From assembly GCA_910589055.1 (NCBI GenBank), contig CAJURN010000005.1:62001-126000 (forward strand): DNA of 64,000 nucleotides, given 5' to 3'. Below, piece after piece: positions 26,466-35,843 of this stretch; position 1 is the first letter of the stretch, and each line of letters opens with the position of its first letter. The notes under the pieces are model-generated. The model did not search any database. It saw only the letters and a program-made list of their open reading frames with translations, and was not told the origin of the DNA. Made by a program: the position numbers and the translations under genes. Source of the DNA: an uncultured Muribaculaceae bacterium. GTDB taxonomy: Bacteria; Bacteroidota; Bacteroidia; Bacteroidales; Muribaculaceae.

Positions 26466-26473
26466 CAAAGATA
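26466..26473 (-). promoter_or_regulatory. -7 box of the GNAT pair
   Basis: Minus-strand TATCTTTG upstream of the 50-residue gene. Confidence 0.6.
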
Positions 26474-26576
26474 CAACATAATATTTATATTCAGAAACTT
26501 ATTGCTCAAAAAATACTGATATATATTTTTAACAAAAAAAATAAGGGTGGTGTTTTGGAGATATTGAAATAACTAC

Positions 26577-26584
26577 TAATTTTG
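26577..26584 (+). promoter_or_regulatory. -7 box of the perR-like gene
   Basis: TAATTTTG, 23 bases before the ATG. Confidence 0.6.
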
Positions 26585-26607
26585 TAATCGTTTCAATTAA
26601 GTTAATT

Positions 26608-27042
26608 ATGACAACTCAAAATTCAACCCTCAGCGACAATCAGATTATCCGCATGCTTCAGGATGCCCGGGTGCGCCCGTCGATTCATCGCATGACTGTG
26701 CTGAGCTATGTCGCCAACCGCAGGACACACCCTACGGCTGAGGAAATTTTCAATGCCATAACAGCCGAGTTCCCCACCGTGTCGAAAACCACTGTGTACA
26801 ATTCACTGCACACACTCGTTGAAGCCGGACTGCTGCGCGAACTTGAAATTGAAAGCGCATCAACACGCTACGACCTCGCCCGTCAGACACCCCACAGCCA
26901 TTTCAGATGCAAATGCTGCGGAAAAATATTTGACATGTCATTGCCCGAACAGCTCGACAGCGTGGTCGCTCCGGGATTTAAAGTAGACACCGCCGACCTG
27001 TATTTCAACGGCCTGTGCCCGGAATGTGCTGAAAACAATTAG
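26608..27042 (+). CDS. Fur-family repressor, PerR-like
   Basis: 144 residues. Winged-helix DNA-binding domain (about 12-90, with HPTAEEIFNAITAEFPTVSKTTVYNSLHTLVEAGL) and a C-terminal dimer domain holding the structural zinc pairs C101xxC104 and C137xxC140. HSHFRCKCCGKIFD is the usual Fur/PerR metal region. The next gene, 48 bases on, is rubrerythrin, a peroxide-reducing enzyme, which points to a PerR role over classic Fur; that is inference from context. An AT-rich promoter area may hold an operator, but no clear Per box was found. Confidence 0.85.
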   Translation: MTTQNSTLSDNQIIRMLQDARVRPSIHRMTVLSYVANRRTHPTAEEIFNAITAEFPTVSKTTVYNSLHTLVEAGLLRELEIESASTRYDLARQTPHSHFRCKCCGKIFDMSLPEQLDSVVAPGFKVDTADLYFNGLCPECAENN

Positions 27043-27090
27043 TTTCAACGAAATAAATCAAACAAATCAGACATTAAACACAGAAAGAAA

Positions 27091-27633
27091 ATGAAAGAAC
27101 TCAAAGGAACAAAGACCGAAAAGAACCTCATGGAAGCCTTCGCAGGCGAATCCCAGGCACGTAATAAATACAGCTTCTACGCGTCAAAAGCCCGCAAGGA
27201 CGGCTACGAACAGATTGCTGCCATCTTCGAGGAAACTGCTCAGAACGAGAAAGAACACGCCAAGCTCTGGTTTAAATTTCTCCACGGCGGCGAAATGCCC
27301 GACACTATGGAAAACCTCCGCGACGCAGCCGAAGGCGAAAACTACGAATGGACCGACATGTACGACCGCATGGCCGTAGAAGCCGAGGAAGAAGGATTCA
27401 CCCAGATTGCCAACCGCTTCCGCGCCGTGGCTGCCATCGAACGCCACCACGAAGAGCGCTACCGCCGCCTGCTCCAGAACATCGAGGAAGGAATCGTGTT
27501 CTCGCGTGAGGGCGACACCGTGTGGATCTGCCGCAACTGCGGACACATCGTCATTGGCAAGAAAGCCCCCGGAGCATGCCCCGTATGTCTCCACGCCCAG
27601 AGCTTCTTCGAAATCGAAGCCAAAAACTATTAA
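27091..27633 (+). CDS. rbr: Rubrerythrin
   Basis: Reduces hydrogen peroxide in anaerobes, taking electrons through its rubredoxin domain. 180 residues. The four-helix ferritin-like domain carries the diiron ligands in EAFAGESQARNKY and EKEHAKLW, and in the second half EAEEEGFTQIA and IERHHEERY. The C-terminal rubredoxin centre is C147xxC150 and C163xxC166. Follows the PerR-like gene as a likely two-gene stress operon and is closed by the terminator at 27686. Confidence 0.95.
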   Translation: MKELKGTKTEKNLMEAFAGESQARNKYSFYASKARKDGYEQIAAIFEETAQNEKEHAKLWFKFLHGGEMPDTMENLRDAAEGENYEWTDMYDRMAVEAEEEGFTQIANRFRAVAAIERHHEERYRRLLQNIEEGIVFSREGDTVWICRNCGHIVIGKKAPGACPVCLHAQSFFEIEAKNY

Positions 27634-27638
27634 AAAAT

Positions 27639-27685
27639 GCCGCATGACGGCAAAAACTAAAAAAGCCGCATGACGGCAAAAACTA
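27639..27685. repeat. Tandem 21-bp direct repeat after rubrerythrin
   Basis: Two identical 21-base copies (27639-27659, 27665-27685), each containing a small GCCG-catga-CGGC hairpin and ending CAAAAACTA. The last codons of rubrerythrin (GCCAAAAACTAT) resemble the repeat end, suggesting local duplication by slippage. Confidence 0.75.
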
Positions 27686-27724
27686 TAAAGTCCCGACCGT
27701 ACGCTGTGTATGGCCGGGACTTTT
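27686..27724. terminator. Terminator between rubrerythrin and the PepSY-like gene
   Basis: AAAGTCCCG (27687-27695) pairs with CGGGACTTT (27715-27723), T-rich on both sides; works for both convergent genes. Confidence 0.8.
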
Positions 27725-27747
27725 ATATGTAACAGACGTTCGCCGCA

Positions 27748-28206
27748 TCAATGGCGGGGACGACCGTTGCCGTTGCGGGCAGGCATGGGCTTGGCATCTT
27801 CGGTGAGGCGAAGTTCGGAACCGTTGGAAAGTTCCACCTCATAGCCGCCGCGCTTTCTGGAGATTTCCACAATCGACTGGCCCTCGAAGTTTGCCGATAC
27901 ATATTTTGCAATTGCCGACGGTACGATTGCAGCAGGAACAGAAGTTCCGCGGGCTGCCTTAACTTCTTTCCAGTCGCCATTTTCCATAAAGTCGATTTCA
28001 GCACCGCTGCCGAGGTCAACCTCATATTCCATGCCGCGGCGTCCCTGGTCTTTTTCGGCCTTGCGCACGTTGTCGCCGGCGAAATGCTTGGCAATAAACT
28101 CACGTGCGGTCTTGGGGAGTTCTGATTCATTAATTCGTGTTCCGGCAAAAGCGGAAGTAGCCGATGCGGCAAGAGCCAGCATCATGATTGCAAGTGTCTT
28201 TTTCAT
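27748..28206 (-). CDS. Secreted PepSY-like (DUF2874) protein
   Basis: 152 residues. Signal peptide 1-21 (ending SAFAG). Two repeats of the PepSY-like fold follow: LPKTAREFIAKHFAGDNVRKAEKD...YEVDLGSGAEIDF and VPSAIAKYVSANFEGQSIVEISRKRGGYEVELSNGSELRL. The C-terminus is Gly/Arg/Asn-rich. The family resembles beta-lactamase-inhibitor folds and is periplasmic; its role is unknown. It ends the two-component operon, starting 1 base after the LytTR gene stop. Confidence 0.82.
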   Translation of the reverse strand: MKKTLAIMMLALAASATSAFAGTRINESELPKTAREFIAKHFAGDNVRKAEKDQGRRGMEYEVDLGSGAEIDFMENGDWKEVKAARGTSVPAAIVPSAIAKYVSANFEGQSIVEISRKRGGYEVELSNGSELRLTEDAKPMPARNGNGRPRH

Positions 28207-28207
28207 A

Positions 28208-28921
28208 TCATTCAGTTATTTTTGCTGTAATGTTATTCTGTATTTCTTTGTAGGCCTCGATATATTTCCGGCCTACGGGAATATGCGTGGCAACTCCACG
28301 GAGATATATCTTGCGGTTGGAAAATTTCTCTACATCATCCAGCGAGATTATAAACGACCGATGGACGCGTACAAACTTTCCCGACGGCAGCCGCGATTCC
28401 ATCTCTTTCATCGTAATCTGCGGCAGAAGCATCGAAAGGTCCTTGCGGAAAATCTTCACATAATTATCCATGGCCTCGATGTACAGGATGTCGGACAGCT
28501 TTAGCAACACGGTCTTATGCTCCACCTTGAGAGTGATGGTGCCGTCAATCTCCTTCGGCACAGGCTCCGAAGCGATGAAACGACGCGCTTTCTCCATCGA
28601 ACGCTCGAAACGCGGATAGAATATGGGCTTATGCAAGAAATCAACCGCATCGGCATCGAAGCCCTCGAGGGCGTAATTTGAAAATGCCGTGGTGAATATC
28701 AGACATATATCTTCATGTAGCTCCTTTGCAAGAGCCACCCCATTGTGAGAATTCAGTTCAATATCCATGAACACGATATCGGGCGTCCACTCGCGCACAC
28801 ATTCCATGCCTGCGATAGGCGAGGTGAACGTGCGCAGTTCTATACCGCCATATCTCTTGCAGTATTCCTCGATTATGCTCAATGCGATAGGCTCGTCGTC
28901 AATGGCAACACACTTAATCAT
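28208..28921 (-). CDS. LytTR-family response regulator
   Basis: 237 residues. Receiver domain with the acidic pair in IDDEP, phospho-acceptor Asp in IVFMDIEL (about residue 53), and a late Lys in FLHKPI. The C-terminal LytTR DNA-binding domain (about 135-237) shows ILYIEAMDNYVKIF and FVRVHRSFIISLDDV. It overlaps the sensor kinase gene by 4 bases and is followed by the PepSY-like gene, so the pair may control envelope functions. Confidence 0.9.
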   Translation of the reverse strand: MIKCVAIDDEPIALSIIEEYCKRYGGIELRTFTSPIAGMECVREWTPDIVFMDIELNSHNGVALAKELHEDICLIFTTAFSNYALEGFDADAVDFLHKPIFYPRFERSMEKARRFIASEPVPKEIDGTITLKVEHKTVLLKLSDILYIEAMDNYVKIFRKDLSMLLPQITMKEMESRLPSGKFVRVHRSFIISLDDVEKFSNRKIYLRGVATHIPVGRKYIEAYKEIQNNITAKITE

Positions 28922-29931
28922 CGCGATAAATCAATTTGAAGTTTCACTTTATATACATTCCCGTCGGCCTCAGCTTCAAGCCGGTGACTGTCGGGATAGA
29001 GAATATCCAGACGCTTACGGCAATTGGCAATACCCATGTGCTCGCCGATATGACGGACGGGAAAAATCCTGTTGGAGGTCGCAAACACGAACTTGCCCTC
29101 CTTCTCGGCAATGGAAATTCTGATAACACTCTTTTCCACAGGCGACACGCCATGCTTGAAGCAATTCTCGACAAAGGTCACAAGCAGCATCGGAGGCACC
29201 ATGAGAGACTCGTCGTCAATATCTATGTCGAGTTCGACCGAAGTCATTTCATTCAGACGCAGCGACTGCAAGCCCACAAACTGCCTGATATAATCAACCT
29301 CATCGGCCAGTGGCACAAGATCCAGGCAGGCCATCGTGTGAAGATAACGCGTCATTGAAATAAAACGCTCCAGCGACGGAAGGGCGTTATCATTCTTTGT
29401 CAGGAACAGACCGTAGAGCGAATTTAGAGTGTTGAACATGAAGTGCGGCTTGATCTGAGCCTTGTACAGCTGTATTTCCGCACGGTCACGTTCCGCCTCC
29501 ACCGCACGCCTTCGGGCGCGCTGCTTGTTGGTCTGCGTAAGCAGTCCCACTGCAAAGCTGAACGTCTCCACAATCACAAACAAGGCCCACACCGTCTGCT
29601 GGTAATGGGTTACGGACGGAAATATCCGTGTGATTCCGGTGTCGAATATATTGGGCTTTGGCGTGTAGAGCCTGATTGATGCCAGAATGTAAGTCACAAT
29701 TACCGAAAGTACTATCAGCGCCACTGCGGCCAGACGCCTGCGGCGGTCGCGGAAAAGGAATGGCACGGTGACAATCCGGTTGACAAGATACACCGAATAA
29801 AGCCATACTCCCACCGAGATGACATACCACTGGAAGGAGTGGAACCACCTCTCGACAGGAAAGATGAGCGCCATTATCGGAAGGACAATCACGCAGAAAA
29901 CTATGTCGATATATAATGTCAGGTTTTTCAT
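28918..29931 (-). CDS. LytS-type sensor histidine kinase
   Basis: 337 residues from MKNLTLYIDIVF. Four hydrophobic segments in the first ~135 residues form a membrane domain. The kinase core has the phospho-acceptor His in LYKAQIKPHFMFNTLNSLYGL, then PPMLLVTFVENCFKHGV as the N-box; the C-terminal ATP lid is GEHMGIANCRKRLDILY. A TTG ten codons further up is rejected as start because the -7 box (29959-29966) overlaps it. Partner of the LytTR regulator. Confidence 0.88.
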   Translation of the reverse strand: MKNLTLYIDIVFCVIVLPIMALIFPVERWFHSFQWYVISVGVWLYSVYLVNRIVTVPFLFRDRRRRLAAVALIVLSVIVTYILASIRLYTPKPNIFDTGITRIFPSVTHYQQTVWALFVIVETFSFAVGLLTQTNKQRARRRAVEAERDRAEIQLYKAQIKPHFMFNTLNSLYGLFLTKNDNALPSLERFISMTRYLHTMACLDLVPLADEVDYIRQFVGLQSLRLNEMTSVELDIDIDDESLMVPPMLLVTFVENCFKHGVSPVEKSVIRISIAEKEGKFVFATSNRIFPVRHIGEHMGIANCRKRLDILYPDSHRLEAEADGNVYKVKLQIDLSR

Positions 29932-29958
29932 CCTGTTATCCAAAGGGATTTTCCCATG

Positions 29959-29966
29959 CAAAGGTA
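29959..29966 (-). promoter_or_regulatory. -7 box of the two-component operon
   Basis: Minus-strand TACCTTTG, 27 bases before the kinase ATG; it fixes that start. Confidence 0.6.
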
Positions 29967-30074
29967 AGTATTTTATTTATAACACAATAGCCGGAACAGT
30001 TGCGTTAACCATCACTTTCAGGGAGTTTGTCACTATATAAATAGACTCGGCAAGGAGGATAAAGTTTAATCTCC

Positions 30075-30082
30075 TATTTTTG
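30075..30082 (+). promoter_or_regulatory. -7 box of the RND pump gene
   Basis: TATTTTTG, 16 bases before the ATG. Confidence 0.55.
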
Positions 30083-30098
30083 TAAAAAATCCCCGGAA

Positions 30099-33000
30099 AT
30101 GAACGTAAAGACATTTATCGACCGCCCCATACTCGCAGGGGTGATTTCAGTGCTTATTGTGATACTCGGAGGACTTGGCCTGGCGCAGCTCCCCATCGAG
30201 CAGTTTCCCGACATCGCACCTCCAACCGTACGCGTTACCGCCACATACACCGGCGCCAACGCCGAGACCGTATTAAAGAGTGTGATTGTACCACTTGAGG
30301 AATCGCTCAACGGTGTTGAGGACATGATATACATGACCTCAACAGCCACCAACACGGGCACGGCATCCATAACCATCTACTTCAAGCAGGGCACGGATGC
30401 CGACATGGCCGTGGTGAACGTGCAGAACCGGGTGGCCTCGGCTCAAGGTCTTCTTCCGGCTGAAGTGACCAAAAGCGGCGTGACCGTGCGCAAGCGGCAG
30501 AACAGCACCCTGAAATCCATAACACTTTACAGCCCGGGCAACGACTACGATGCGAATTTTCTCACCAACTACATGAAAATCAACATCGAGCCGCAGATTT
30601 CGCGTATTCCCGGCGTAGGCGATGTCAACATTTTCAGCGCCGAGTATGCAATGCGTATATGGCTCGACCCCGGAAAGATGTCGCAATACGGCCTCGTACC
30701 GTCCGACATCGACAAGGTTCTCGCCGAACAGAATATCGAATCGCCGACCGGCACCCTCGGCGCGGAATCAGCCAATACCTTCCAGTACGTGCTCAAATAC
30801 CGCGGGCGATATGAGGACGCCGAGGACTACGGCAACCTCGTGGTGCGTGCGCTGCCCGATGGAAGCCTGCTCAGAATCAAGGACATCGCAACGGTAGAAC
30901 TCGGAGCCGTCAACTACGCTATGCTCAGTCAGACAAGCGGACATCCCGGTGCAAACGCCATGATAGCACAGACCGCAGGCTCAAACGCCAACGAGGTCAT
31001 AACCGAAATCGACCGCACACTTGAGGAAATACGTCAGAATCTTCCTCCCGGAATGGTTCTGACCGACATTTCGAGCACCAAGGACTTCCTTGACGCCTCG
31101 ATAGACAAGGTAATCGAGACACTTCTGATCGCACTCGTGCTTGTGGTGCTTATTGTATATCTGTTCATCCATGATTTCAGAGCCACGCTTATCCCCACTC
31201 TGTCCATCATAGTGTCGCTTGTGGGTACATTCGCCTTCATCTACGCCGTGGGCTTCACGCTGAACATGCTCACCCTGTTTGCCATCGTGCTTGTCATCGG
31301 CACAGTGGTCGACGACTCTGTGGTGGTGGTCGAAGCCGTACAGGCCAAATTCGAGGAAGGGCACCACGACCCCTACCAGGCCACCGTCAAAGCCATGGGC
31401 GGACTGTCGGCCGCCCTAATCACCACCACAATAGTGTTCATGGCCGTGTTTATCCCGGTATGCTTCATGGGCGGAACTTCAGGCACATTCTACACCCAGT
31501 TCGGACTCACGATGGCCGTTGCCGTAGGCATCTCGCTCGTCAACGCCATGACCCTCTGCCCCGCCCTGAGCGCCCTGCTCATGCGTCCGGCCGATGGAAA
31601 AAAATCAACGTTCATATCCCGCTTCCACTACGCCTTCGATAGCTCGCTTTCGGCTGTCACCTCCCAGTACCGCACGGGCATCCTCTTCCTGTTCAAGAAC
31701 CGCCTTATTGTGCTCGCACTTTTCCTCCTTGCCGCCGGCGGTCTTGTATGGCTTATCTCCACAACAAAAACCGGACTTGTGCCGCAGGAAGACATGGGCA
31801 CTATAAGCCTTAACGTACAGGTGGCACCCGGCAGCAATCTTGAGGAAACAAGCCTGATAATGGACGAGATTGAAAATGCCATAAAAGACATTCCCGAAAT
31901 ATCCATCTACTCGCGCGTGACAGGCAAAAATGCCCGTCACGACCAATCGGCCTCTGCCGGATCTTTCAACATACGCCTGCTCAACTGGGACGAACGCAAG
32001 AATCCGGGCCAGGACATCAGCTCCGTAATCAAGGAAATCTACCGCCGCACGGCAGGAATCGCGTCGGCTCAAGTCAGGGCGTCACAGTCGCCCATGATTT
32101 CCGGATATGGAACCGGCAGCGGATTCGAGCTTTACGTGCAGGACCGTTCGGGTAAAACCACCGAAGAGCTGCTTGCCGTGACAAGAGAATTTATTGATTC
32201 GTTGAATAATCGTCCGGAAATCTCCCGTGCCTACACCACATTCGACACCAAATATCCCCAATATATGGTAGAGGTGGATGCAGCGCGCTGCCTTCGCGCC
32301 GGAGTATCGCCATCCGATGTGCTCTCAACACTGGCAGGATACGTCGGCGGCAGCTACTCGTCCAACCTCAACCGCTTCACGAAGCTCTACCGAGTGATGG
32401 TGCAGGCTGCCCCGGAAGACAGACTCAACACCGAATCATTCAACAGCATGTTTGTGAGAAGTTCCGACGGCTCGATGTTGCCCATCGCCAACTTCATCAC
32501 CCTCACACGCGTCTACGGCTCGGAAAGCCTTTCGCGCTTCAACCTCTTTCCTGCAATCTCCGTCTATGGCGAACAGGGCGACGGATACAGCTCCGGCGAG
32601 GCAATCGCCGCCATCAAGGACGTGGCAGCGAAATACCTTCCCGTGGGCTACGGCTACGAATTCGGAGGGATGTCGCGCGAGGAATCCTCGGCAGGTAACA
32701 CAACCGTGCTTGTGTTCTGCATCTGCCTGGCCTTTATCTATCTCATCCTGTGCGCACTCTACGAGAGCCTTACCGTGCCGTTCGCTGTCATTGCCGCCGT
32801 ACCATTCGGGCTTGCAGGCTCCTTCCTCTTCGCACGATGGTGGGGACTCGAAAACAACATCTACATGCAGATCGGACTCATCATGCTCATCGGACTTCTC
32901 GCCAAGACGGCAATCCTGCTCACGGAATACGCCTCGGCTCGCCGTAAGGAAGGCATGTCCCTGACCGCAGCGGCAATATCCGCAGCCAAGGCACGTTTCC

Positions 33001-33230
33001 GTCCAATCATCATGACCTCGGCCACGATGGTGTTCGGTATGTTGCCGCTCATGTTCGCTTCCGGAGTGGGTGCCAACGGCAACATATCGGTCGGAGTCGG
33101 CACAGTCGGCGGCCTTCTGTTCGGCACACTCGCGCTGCTCTTTATCGTGCCGGTGCTGTTCGTAGTGTTCCAGCATCTCCACGAGCGCATGGCTCCCCGC
33201 CGGAAACGTTCCATACCCACTCATGATTAA
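30099..33230 (+). CDS. RND efflux transporter, HAE1/AcrB family
   Basis: 1043 residues, full length. Begins FIDRPILAGVISVLIVILGGLGLAQLPIEQFPDIAPP, the hallmark start of AcrB proteins. Proton-relay Asp pair in LVIGTVVDDSVVVVE (about residue 405) and two six-helix membrane blocks with large porter domains between are present. Exports hydrophobic drugs or bile salts in relatives. Unusually it stands alone: no periplasmic adaptor or TolC gene is adjacent, although a TolC and an HlyD gene occur 10 kb away in another operon. Confidence 0.92.
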   Translation: MNVKTFIDRPILAGVISVLIVILGGLGLAQLPIEQFPDIAPPTVRVTATYTGANAETVLKSVIVPLEESLNGVEDMIYMTSTATNTGTASITIYFKQGTDADMAVVNVQNRVASAQGLLPAEVTKSGVTVRKRQNSTLKSITLYSPGNDYDANFLTNYMKINIEPQISRIPGVGDVNIFSAEYAMRIWLDPGKMSQYGLVPSDIDKVLAEQNIESPTGTLGAESANTFQYVLKYRGRYEDAEDYGNLVVRALPDGSLLRIKDIATVELGAVNYAMLSQTSGHPGANAMIAQTAGSNANEVITEIDRTLEEIRQNLPPGMVLTDISSTKDFLDASIDKVIETLLIALVLVVLIVYLFIHDFRATLIPTLSIIVSLVGTFAFIYAVGFTLNMLTLFAIVLVIGTVVDDSVVVVEAVQAKFEEGHHDPYQATVKAMGGLSAALITTTIVFMAVFIPVCFMGGTSGTFYTQFGLTMAVAVGISLVNAMTLCPALSALLMRPADGKKSTFISRFHYAFDSSLSAVTSQYRTGILFLFKNRLIVLALFLLAAGGLVWLISTTKTGLVPQEDMGTISLNVQVAPGSNLEETSLIMDEIENAIKDIPEISIYSRVTGKNARHDQSASAGSFNIRLLNWDERKNPGQDISSVIKEIYRRTAGIASAQVRASQSPMISGYGTGSGFELYVQDRSGKTTEELLAVTREFIDSLNNRPEISRAYTTFDTKYPQYMVEVDAARCLRAGVSPSDVLSTLAGYVGGSYSSNLNRFTKLYRVMVQAAPEDRLNTESFNSMFVRSSDGSMLPIANFITLTRVYGSESLSRFNLFPAISVYGEQGDGYSSGEAIAAIKDVAAKYLPVGYGYEFGGMSREESSAGNTTVLVFCICLAFIYLILCALYESLTVPFAVIAAVPFGLAGSFLFARWWGLENNIYMQIGLIMLIGLLAKTAILLTEYASARRKEGMSLTAAAISAAKARFRPIIMTSATMVFGMLPLMFASGVGANGNISVGVGTVGGLLFGTLALLFIVPVLFVVFQHLHERMAPRRKRSIPTHD

Positions 33231-33359
33231 AAATGCGACATGATGCACCATACACACAATACCGCATCACGCCATTCGCCATCAAAAGCAGGTCATTCGC
33301 CAATCAGCAAACTCAACAATATATCATATCATCCTAATAACCAATAATTTCCGAATCGC

Positions 33360-33377
33360 ATACCTACTTGCAGGTAT
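33360..33377. promoter_or_regulatory. Small palindrome upstream of the xus-like operon
   Basis: ATACCT-acttgc-AGGTAT, a perfect 6-bp inverted repeat about 23 bases before a degenerate -7 box (GAACTTTG, 33400-33407). Possible operator; no known box matched. Confidence 0.3.
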
Positions 33378-33437
33378 TTCATAAGGCCGATAATCTCCCG
33401 AACTTTGTAAAAAATTAAGAGCTTTATATAAAAAGTA

Positions 33438-35816
33438 ATGACATTTTGCAAAAAGTATATCTGGGCGCTTATCGCATTTGTTCTGCTTCCCACAGTTGTA
33501 AATGCAGCGGCTCCCGAAGGGATGATTACAGGTAAAGTACTTGCAGGCGACGGACAACCCATCGACTACGCCACAGTATATTTCCAAGGTACAAAATACA
33601 CCTGCGCCACCAACGAGAAAGGCATCTATCACCTTTCAGCACCTGCCGGAGAATACACCATGGTAGTGTCGTCGGTAGGATTTGAAAAGAAAGAATTCAA
33701 GGTGACTCTCCGCGCCAAGGAGCGTCAGAAACTCGTTGTCAAACTCAAATCCAACACACAGCTCTCGGAAGTTACCGTTGTGGGAAACACCGTGAGCAAG
33801 GTCAAGAATTCGGCATACAACGCAACCGCCGTAAACACCCGCGACCTGGTAAACACAACCAAGACCCTCAGCGAGGCGCTAAACAAGGCTCCGGGCATGA
33901 AAATCCGCGAAAGCGGAGGTGTTGGCTCCGACATGGCAGTGACTATGGACGGATTCAGCGGAAAACACGTCAAAGTATTCATCGACGGCGTTCCGCAGGA
34001 AGGCATGGGCAGCTCGTTCGGGCTCAACAACATACCTGTCAATTTCGCCGACCGCATCGAGGTGTACCGCGGAGTGGTTCCCGTGGGATTCGGCTCGGAC
34101 GCAATCGGAGGTGTAATCAACATCGTGACACCCCGACGTCAGCGCCGTTGGTTCATTGACGCATCATACTCGTTCGGCTCGTTCAACACCCACAAGTCAT
34201 ACGTGAACTTCGGCCAGACGCTCGCCAACGGCTTCAAATATGAGGTAAACGCCTTCCAAAACTACTCCGACAACAACTACTACGTAGAGTCTCCCGTCGA
34301 GGATTTCGAGACCGGCGCCATCAACCGCCGCAAACTTGAAAAAGTACGCCGCTTCAACGATACCTACCACAACGAGGCCGTTGTTGCAAAGGCCGGATTC
34401 GTCAACAAAAAATGGGCCGACCGTTTTCTCGTAGGTTTCACATATTCGCATATGTACAAGGAGGTTCAGACCGGTGTGCGCCAGGAAATAGTCTATGGAC
34501 AGAAACACCGCCACGGCCATTCCCTGATGCCCTCTGTGGAGTATGGCAAGCACGACCTGTTTGTGAAGGGCCTTGATGTTTCGTTCAACGCCAACTTCAC
34601 ACGCGACAATGCAATCAACGTGGACACATCCTCCGTGAAATACAACTGGCGCGGCGAGACAGCACCGCTCAACTCTCCCGGCGAACAGTCTCGTCAATAC
34701 TCACTCGCCCTCAACAACACTTGGTCGGGTGCATTTACTGCCAACTATGCCCTGTCGGAGAAACACGTGTTCTCCTTCAACGACGTGCTCAATACCTTCA
34801 ACCGCTCCAACGAAGACCTGCTCACGGTGCCTCACAGCAAAGACGAATTCAACAAAGTAACCACAAAAAACATCACCGGAGTATCATACCGCTGGGTACC
34901 CAACCGTAAATTCAACTTCACGGCTTTCGGCAAGCAATACCATCAGCACGTATCGGGCCCGATGGCAACCACGGCAGCCCAGGACGTGTACGAGCTCACC
35001 TCGCGAACCGTTGATTTCTTTGGCTACGGAGCTGCCGGAACTTGGTTTATCCCCCTTGGATTCCAGCTCAAGGCTTCCTACGAGAAAGCCTACCGCCTGC
35101 CCTCGATAGAAGAAATGTTCGGCGACGAAGACCTTGAGATGGGCGATATTTCACTGAAACCGGAATCGAGCCACAACGTCAATCTCAACCTCAGCTACAA
35201 CGCCACTTTCGGCAGCCACATCGTGTATGTGGAAGGAGGTTTCATCTTCCGCGACACACGCGACTATATCCAGCGCAACATATTGGCTCTGAGCGGAGGT
35301 AAATCAGCTGCGACATATATCAACTACGGTAAAGTGATGACAAAAGGCTTCAGCGTGTCGGCGCGGTACAGCTTCTCACGCTGGCTGAGCCTGGGTGGAA
35401 ACCTCACGCAGATGAACGTGCGCGACAACATGCCCTACGCCCAGGGAAGCACACGACCCAATATTTCCTACAAGGAGCGTATGTCGAACCTGCCCTATCT
35501 CTTCGCCGACTCCGATGTGAATTTCTACTGGCACAATCTCGGCCGCAAAGGCAATGTGCTCACGGTCACATACGACAACCAATACACCCACAGCTTCTGC
35601 TACTACCCCGAGAACCTCGGCGCGAACAAAAACGACTATATCGTGCCCGACCAGTTTGCCCATAACCTGATGATTTCCTACGCCATCGGGCGCGGACGCT
35701 ACAATATCTCATTTGAATGTCGCAACTTCACCGACGCCAAGCTCTACGACAACTTCAGTCTTCAGAAGCCCGGACGTGCCTTCTACGGAAAGCTCCGCGT
35801 TTATTTCGGAAACTAA
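33438..35816 (+). CDS. xusA: TonB-dependent receptor, XusA-like
   Basis: 792 residues. Signal peptide (1-24), CarboxypepD_reg domain (about 28-115), plug (about 130-235, SEALNKAPGMKIRESGGVGSDMAVTMDGFSGKHVKVFIDGVPQE is its start) and a beta-barrel ending KLRVYFGN. A DUF4374 lipoprotein and a PepSY membrane protein follow directly. That gene order is the XusABC xenosiderophore system of Bacteroides thetaiotaomicron, which takes up iron-loaded siderophores such as enterobactin made by other bacteria. Assignment rests on the three-gene context; the ligand here is inferred. Confidence 0.8.
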   Translation: MTFCKKYIWALIAFVLLPTVVNAAAPEGMITGKVLAGDGQPIDYATVYFQGTKYTCATNEKGIYHLSAPAGEYTMVVSSVGFEKKEFKVTLRAKERQKLVVKLKSNTQLSEVTVVGNTVSKVKNSAYNATAVNTRDLVNTTKTLSEALNKAPGMKIRESGGVGSDMAVTMDGFSGKHVKVFIDGVPQEGMGSSFGLNNIPVNFADRIEVYRGVVPVGFGSDAIGGVINIVTPRRQRRWFIDASYSFGSFNTHKSYVNFGQTLANGFKYEVNAFQNYSDNNYYVESPVEDFETGAINRRKLEKVRRFNDTYHNEAVVAKAGFVNKKWADRFLVGFTYSHMYKEVQTGVRQEIVYGQKHRHGHSLMPSVEYGKHDLFVKGLDVSFNANFTRDNAINVDTSSVKYNWRGETAPLNSPGEQSRQYSLALNNTWSGAFTANYALSEKHVFSFNDVLNTFNRSNEDLLTVPHSKDEFNKVTTKNITGVSYRWVPNRKFNFTAFGKQYHQHVSGPMATTAAQDVYELTSRTVDFFGYGAAGTWFIPLGFQLKASYEKAYRLPSIEEMFGDEDLEMGDISLKPESSHNVNLNLSYNATFGSHIVYVEGGFIFRDTRDYIQRNILALSGGKSAATYINYGKVMTKGFSVSARYSFSRWLSLGGNLTQMNVRDNMPYAQGSTRPNISYKERMSNLPYLFADSDVNFYWHNLGRKGNVLTVTYDNQYTHSFCYYPENLGANKNDYIVPDQFAHNLMISYAIGRGRYNISFECRNFTDAKLYDNFSLQKPGRAFYGKLRVYFGN

Positions 35817-35843
35817 TCTAAAAACCAATAATATAACAGTAAT

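Noticed and set aside
27639..27685. Two direct repeats as CRISPR
   Set aside because: Only two copies with a 5-base gap; no spacer of normal size.
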